Shown here one piece after another: positions 6,701 through 8,178 of a DNA stretch of 8,178 nt. Each line of letters begins with the position of its first letter. Within the stretch, counting starts at the first letter, position 1. This stretch comes from an uncultured Zetaproteobacteria bacterium (GTDB lineage Bacteria > Pseudomonadota > Zetaproteobacteria > Mariprofundales > Mariprofundaceae). The translations under genes were made by a program, and so were the position numbers. The notes beneath the pieces are model-generated. The model saw nothing but the letters and a program-made list of their open reading frames with translations, had not been told where the DNA came from and searched no databases. Location of the stretch: NCBI GenBank assembly GCA_913056285.1, contig CAJXNE010000092.1, forward strand, positions 1-8,178, given 5' to 3'.

Positions 6701-7168
6701 AACGGGAAGGCCACCGGCTGCAATATGGAATACGCCCTTAGTGGTGCGCCGATCATTCTTCGGATTGTGCAGCACGCCCTGTAGCAGGCGGTAGGACTCG
6801 ACGATATCGGAGCGGAAGTGATTGCCTCTCAGCGGCAGTGACATCTCGCGGGCCATGCCAGGCTTGTCAACGATCATGGTGGTGCCGGGAAGCTCCACCA
6901 CTTCGCTCACACCGTTTTCGCTCAGGTAGGCATTGAGGAATTTTTGGATGCGCTGATCGGCAGGGCAGCGATAGGCCGAAAGCAGACGCCTGAGCCGGGC
7001 ATAGCGCTTGAGCACACTGTCTGCCATGCCCAGATAGAGCTCATCTTCTTCATCCATCTGGCCGGTAGGCATGCCGAGGGCTGCCAGTTTCAGATTGATC
7101 AACTGCTGCCAAACATTCGCTGGCGCTTCACTGTTGTCCTGATGGTGTGTCGTCACTGTTTCAGTCAT
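3716..7168 (-). CDS. PEPCK-superfamily enzyme, probably pyrophosphate-dependent phosphoenolpyruvate carboxykinase
   Basis: The predicted reaction is PEP + CO2 + Pi to oxaloacetate + PPi, reversible and cytosolic, linking C3 and C4 metabolites. At 1150 residues the protein is about twice the size of ATP- or GTP-type PEPCKs (540-620) and matches the roughly 130-kDa PPi-type described in Entamoeba and Propionibacterium. Superfamily landmarks can be read: YSKKEIK with Lys339 exactly 20 residues before His359 (EEEHAGG), the spacing of the metal ligands Lys244/His264 in vertebrate GTP-PEPCK; a kinase-1 loop SGGGKS (488-493) in place of SACGKT; and VYVGD with Asp512, 20 residues after the loop Lys, close to the third metal ligand Asp311. 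A long insertion separates His359 from the loop. A Gly/Ser-rich motif GKSPSTTGAGSEGALTKGPF lies at 862-881. The C-terminus (about 1070-1130) is charged and probably helical. The start is supported by AGGAT (plus-strand 7175-7179), six bases before the ATG. Cofactor type is inferred from size and motif pattern. It converges on cbbO. Confidence 0.75.
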   Translation of the reverse strand: MTETVTTHHQDNSEAPANVWQQLINLKLAALGMPTGQMDEEDELYLGMADSVLKRYARLRRLLSAYRCPADQRIQKFLNAYLSENGVSEVVELPGTTMIVDKPGMAREMSLPLRGNHFRSDIVESYRLLQGVLHNPKNDRRTTKGVFHIAAGGLPVPADKKEVPADVFASLLKEAFNPPEWLLELPATSEEPEKANLWVSLLLRPIVRPEVKDVLPAKSLEVRFFAPGGLVSNLDFVESIFGNGGDPFLPENDAALDIDHWTGQTGCIILAPHLVGLSKKGLGLPHVDQASERQIRDGMCWTDADERYNDGNAFKLVCRDMRGVIITIIADNYFGYSKKEIKSHISYSANLFGGCEEEHAGGALAFPRYNLGEIYLPHSSYMVEGHSFADLCRRLADKIEMQPAGYAVDKRFPEIIYVPEDTQINLHDLTVRWKGESSEQQIKLLAKCIYIYPSGFRVHLERHPDAPSWRLIGTIGEGTFCHKPSTVSGGGKSEISKSIAGAVISGPVYVGDFEENIARVRAVFERDFSTRFRDPDAQEADTRSLLSKQRSLGSVIKLLTPSDEDYTDEYNEWLESIPQHILALAFMIKRFYRTAWGRDWDRYFSVDKVNGHPGHELRHQGRKLMASYLRVGFGTDGSWRLFKLRQDYIASDKLQMEDDITASTVVPVSYVDGLNPEFDHPSIKITGNCELRLFQRPDEAINRGADMQTESDLSSGNSFISNFEPMQHDDAQEIIEDVVHFEKFSAPMQGLIHNARGMDDSLYFVSSAHPRIMDGKLSQNVRYLQDRPDLADPRSAYLCEISTRLKRGLEPGQPVHFPVNAVLTGRRNNPPAPGVRSLAVYNPIHYQELPELFMDFICSLTGKSPSTTGAGSEGALTKGPFNSLSATADLNNALVSFILCGYDGFSTAAGHIGVDRRIDHDISMLIPEIWCRLPTKVQKPAYMIKQGYLEKLDDFEFEGKTVLASRLGYRMTERFVHDHFGKIFDRPMAVLDEAMLKPETQGMADFVDGINNICEAQQRVALDYFTDGSIEDACPPLKALLHMMANGNYEGMSVDDPAFRAMFTRESLMQSDWYKERLILKQSRDKDLWLQHREYLSTQRQELEEDEAERHFHLSERITEADHMIERVSGPDYLQRLDGTLGADWIHHEA

Positions 7169-7284
7169 TGCTGCATCCTGTTGTGTTCGTTGGTTCGTCT
7201 ATTGCTGCTTCGTTTATCTGCTTGTTCGCTTCCATACCTGTTTCCACGCGAGGGGGCTTATGGGTTTGGATTTCGCCTGTCGTG

Positions 7285-7479
7285 ATGCCACAGGATAGAG
7301 CCGTGAATTTATACAGCAATGCCGATGCAAAAAGCATGGGCAGGCTTGACCGGTCAAGAGCTTTATACGTGACCGGTATTGATGATGTCATGTTCTGTCA
7401 TTATGGTTTGTTTGTTGCCGGTGCAGAATCCTTTGAAAGCACCATGAAAATGGCATCCATTGCAATTCAGGAAAAGTGA
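7285..7479 (+). CDS. possible small hypothetical protein, 64 aa
   Basis: An ATG at 7285 opens 64 codons (MPQDRAVNLYSNADAKSMGR ... MKMASIAIQEK) ending at TGA (7477-7479), 20 bases before the psd start. The frame is open further upstream but then overlaps the opposite-strand gene, so the ATG at 7285 is the sensible longest start. No Shine-Dalgarno precedes it or the internal ATG at 7336. There is no signal peptide or clear membrane helix, and I do not recognise the family. Codons look plausible, and if real it could be co-transcribed with psd. It also covers the palindrome at 7345-7358 and a candidate psd promoter, so this stretch may instead be non-coding regulatory DNA. Confidence 0.33.
   Translation: MPQDRAVNLYSNADAKSMGRLDRSRALYVTGIDDVMFCHYGLFVAGAESFESTMKMASIAIQEK
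7345..7377. promoter_or_regulatory. candidate operator: 14-bp perfect palindrome plus repeated half-site
   Basis: CTTGACCGGTCAAG (7345-7358) is a perfect palindrome. The 8-mer TGACCGGT within it (7347-7354) recurs at 7370-7377, 23 bp away, roughly two helical turns. The position between two divergent genes suits a repressor or activator site. Against this, the same 8-mer occurs once inside cbbO (1945-1952), so the repeat may be chance, and the regulator is unknown. Confidence 0.3.
7379..7407 (+). promoter_or_regulatory. weak sigma-70-like promoter candidate for psd
   Basis: TTGATG (7379-7384) and TATGGT (7402-7407) are separated by 17 bp, and each matches four of six consensus positions. Transcription would start near 7414, giving psd a leader of about 85 bases. 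It lies immediately downstream of the palindrome and repeat at 7345-7377, so a protein bound there could affect it. The match is modest. Confidence 0.27.
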
Positions 7480-7499
7480 AAAGGAAAAAGACCCCGACA

Positions 7500-8178
7500 A
7501 TGAGTCCAGACTTTGAAATTCAAATATTTAACCGTCGCGAAAACAGCATGGAGATTGAAAAGGTGTATGGTGATGCGATGGTGAAGTTTGCCTATGGCAA
7601 TCCCATAGGGCGGTTGCTGGGGCCTGTGATTGCCAGTAAAATGCTTAGTCAGATCTACGGCAAATCACAGGATAGTTTGAAGTCGGCAAAAAAAGTTGCG
7701 CCCTTTATCAAAAACTTTCATATTCCGATGGATCAGTATCAAAAAGGCTCGTTCAAAGAGAACCCTGTTGAAACATCCTATCGATCATTCAATGAGTTCT
7801 TTATTCGCAAGTTTCGTGAAGGAAAACGGGCGTTTACCACAAACGATGATGACATGGCTGCGTTTGCCGAGGCGCGCTACTTTGGCCATGCGTGTATGCG
7901 CGATGATCTCGATATCCCTGTGAAGGGCTCGATGTTACGCGCGGTTGATCTGATTGGTGATCGTGGGGGTGATACTGAACTGGCCAAAGACTTTATCGGT
8001 GGCCCGCTGATAATCGCAAGATTATGCCCTGTTGATTATCATCGCTACCACTATCCCGATGATGGCAAGACCCTTAAAGCCTTTACGATTCCGGGTGATC
8101 TACATTCGGTCAATCCATTGGCATTGAAATACAGGCAGGATATTTTCATTAAAAATGAGCGGCGTGTTTCCATTTTGG
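7500..8178 (+). CDS. psd: phosphatidylserine decarboxylase proenzyme, 3' end outside the window
   Basis: The enzyme decarboxylates phosphatidylserine to phosphatidylethanolamine at the inner membrane, using a pyruvoyl group made by self-cleavage. The 226 visible residues show the family order: an N-terminal FNRRENSMEIEKVYG stretch (10-24), SFNEFFIRKF (96-105), VKGSMLRAVDLIGD (141-154), the catalytic His region CPVDYHRYH (176-184, with His184 aligning with the E. coli active-site His147), DLHSVNP (200-206) and FIKNERRVS (216-224). The C-terminal LGST-type cleavage site lies beyond the window edge. One oddity is that the usual 'ADG' catalytic Asp segment reads FAEARYF (122-128), with Glu124 at the Asp position. 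The ATG at 7500 gives the N-terminus expected for the family, although the nearest Shine-Dalgarno-like AAGGA (7481-7485) is 14 bases away. The PEPCK-like gene is divergent, and no functional link between the two is evident. Confidence 0.88.
   Translation, partial: MSPDFEIQIFNRRENSMEIEKVYGDAMVKFAYGNPIGRLLGPVIASKMLSQIYGKSQDSLKSAKKVAPFIKNFHIPMDQYQKGSFKENPVETSYRSFNEFFIRKFREGKRAFTTNDDDMAAFAEARYFGHACMRDDLDIPVKGSMLRAVDLIGDRGGDTELAKDFIGGPLIIARLCPVDYHRYHYPDDGKTLKAFTIPGDLHSVNPLALKYRQDIFIKNERRVSIL

Larger units (their letters stand above)
7169..7499. other. divergent intergenic region between the PEPCK-like gene and psd
   Basis: This 331-bp stretch must carry the start signals of two divergent genes. 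It holds the PEPCK-like ribosome-binding site (7175-7179 on the minus strand), the uncertain 64-aa ORF, a perfect 14-bp palindrome (7345-7358), and an AAGGA (7481-7485) upstream of psd. On the minus strand, TATAAA near 7309-7315 resembles a -10 box but lacks a good -35. No tRNA or other structured RNA gene is apparent. Confidence 0.5.

Noticed and set aside
7147..7479. 110-codon version of the small plus-strand ORF starting inside the PEPCK-like gene
   Set aside because: Its first codons overlap the N-terminus of the well-supported opposite-strand gene. Only the shorter start at 7285 is kept, and with low confidence.

Overview
The window reads as chromosomal DNA of a bacterium with moderate GC content. 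It most likely comes from an autotrophic, Calvin-cycle proteobacterium: it carries cbbQ and cbbO, which encode the two subunits of the CbbQO rubisco activase. An iron- or sulfur-oxidising chemolithoautotroph would fit, but nothing here fixes the genus. No RuBisCO subunit gene, tRNA, rRNA or CRISPR array is visible.

Layout. (1) Bases 2-109 are a 5' fragment of a DUF1810-type gene that loses family similarity and stops early. (2) An AT-rich intergenic stretch (110-295) leads into cbbQ and contains a LysR-type dyad. (3) cbbQ (296-1099) and cbbO (1272-3539) lie on the plus strand. They are separated by a 160-bp, almost perfectly symmetric palindromic element (1110-1269). It has 18-bp terminal inverted repeats and a 4-bp TTAT duplication on both sides, so it is a MITE-like insertion. 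The right-hand TTAT supplies the first two bases of the cbbO start codon. (4) A strong rho-independent terminator (3543-3577) closes cbbQO, and a further structured stretch follows. (5) A large minus-strand gene (3716-7168, 1150 aa) converges on cbbO. Its length and readable PEPCK metal-ligand and P-loop motifs identify it as a PEPCK-superfamily enzyme, most likely the pyrophosphate-dependent type. (6) A 331-bp region with a possible 64-aa ORF and a 14-bp perfect palindrome separates it from (7) a divergent, 3'-truncated phosphatidylserine decarboxylase gene (7500 to the window end), in which the usual catalytic Asp is Glu.

Together, cbbQO would keep RuBisCO active by removing inhibitory sugar phosphates. 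The PPi-type PEPCK would interconvert PEP + CO2 and oxaloacetate using Pi/PPi, linking the C3 products of CO2 fixation to the C4 pool. The psd gene belongs to membrane lipid synthesis and has no obvious functional link. The two points most worth following up are the mobile element sitting exactly on the cbbQ/cbbO junction and the PPi-PEPCK assignment.
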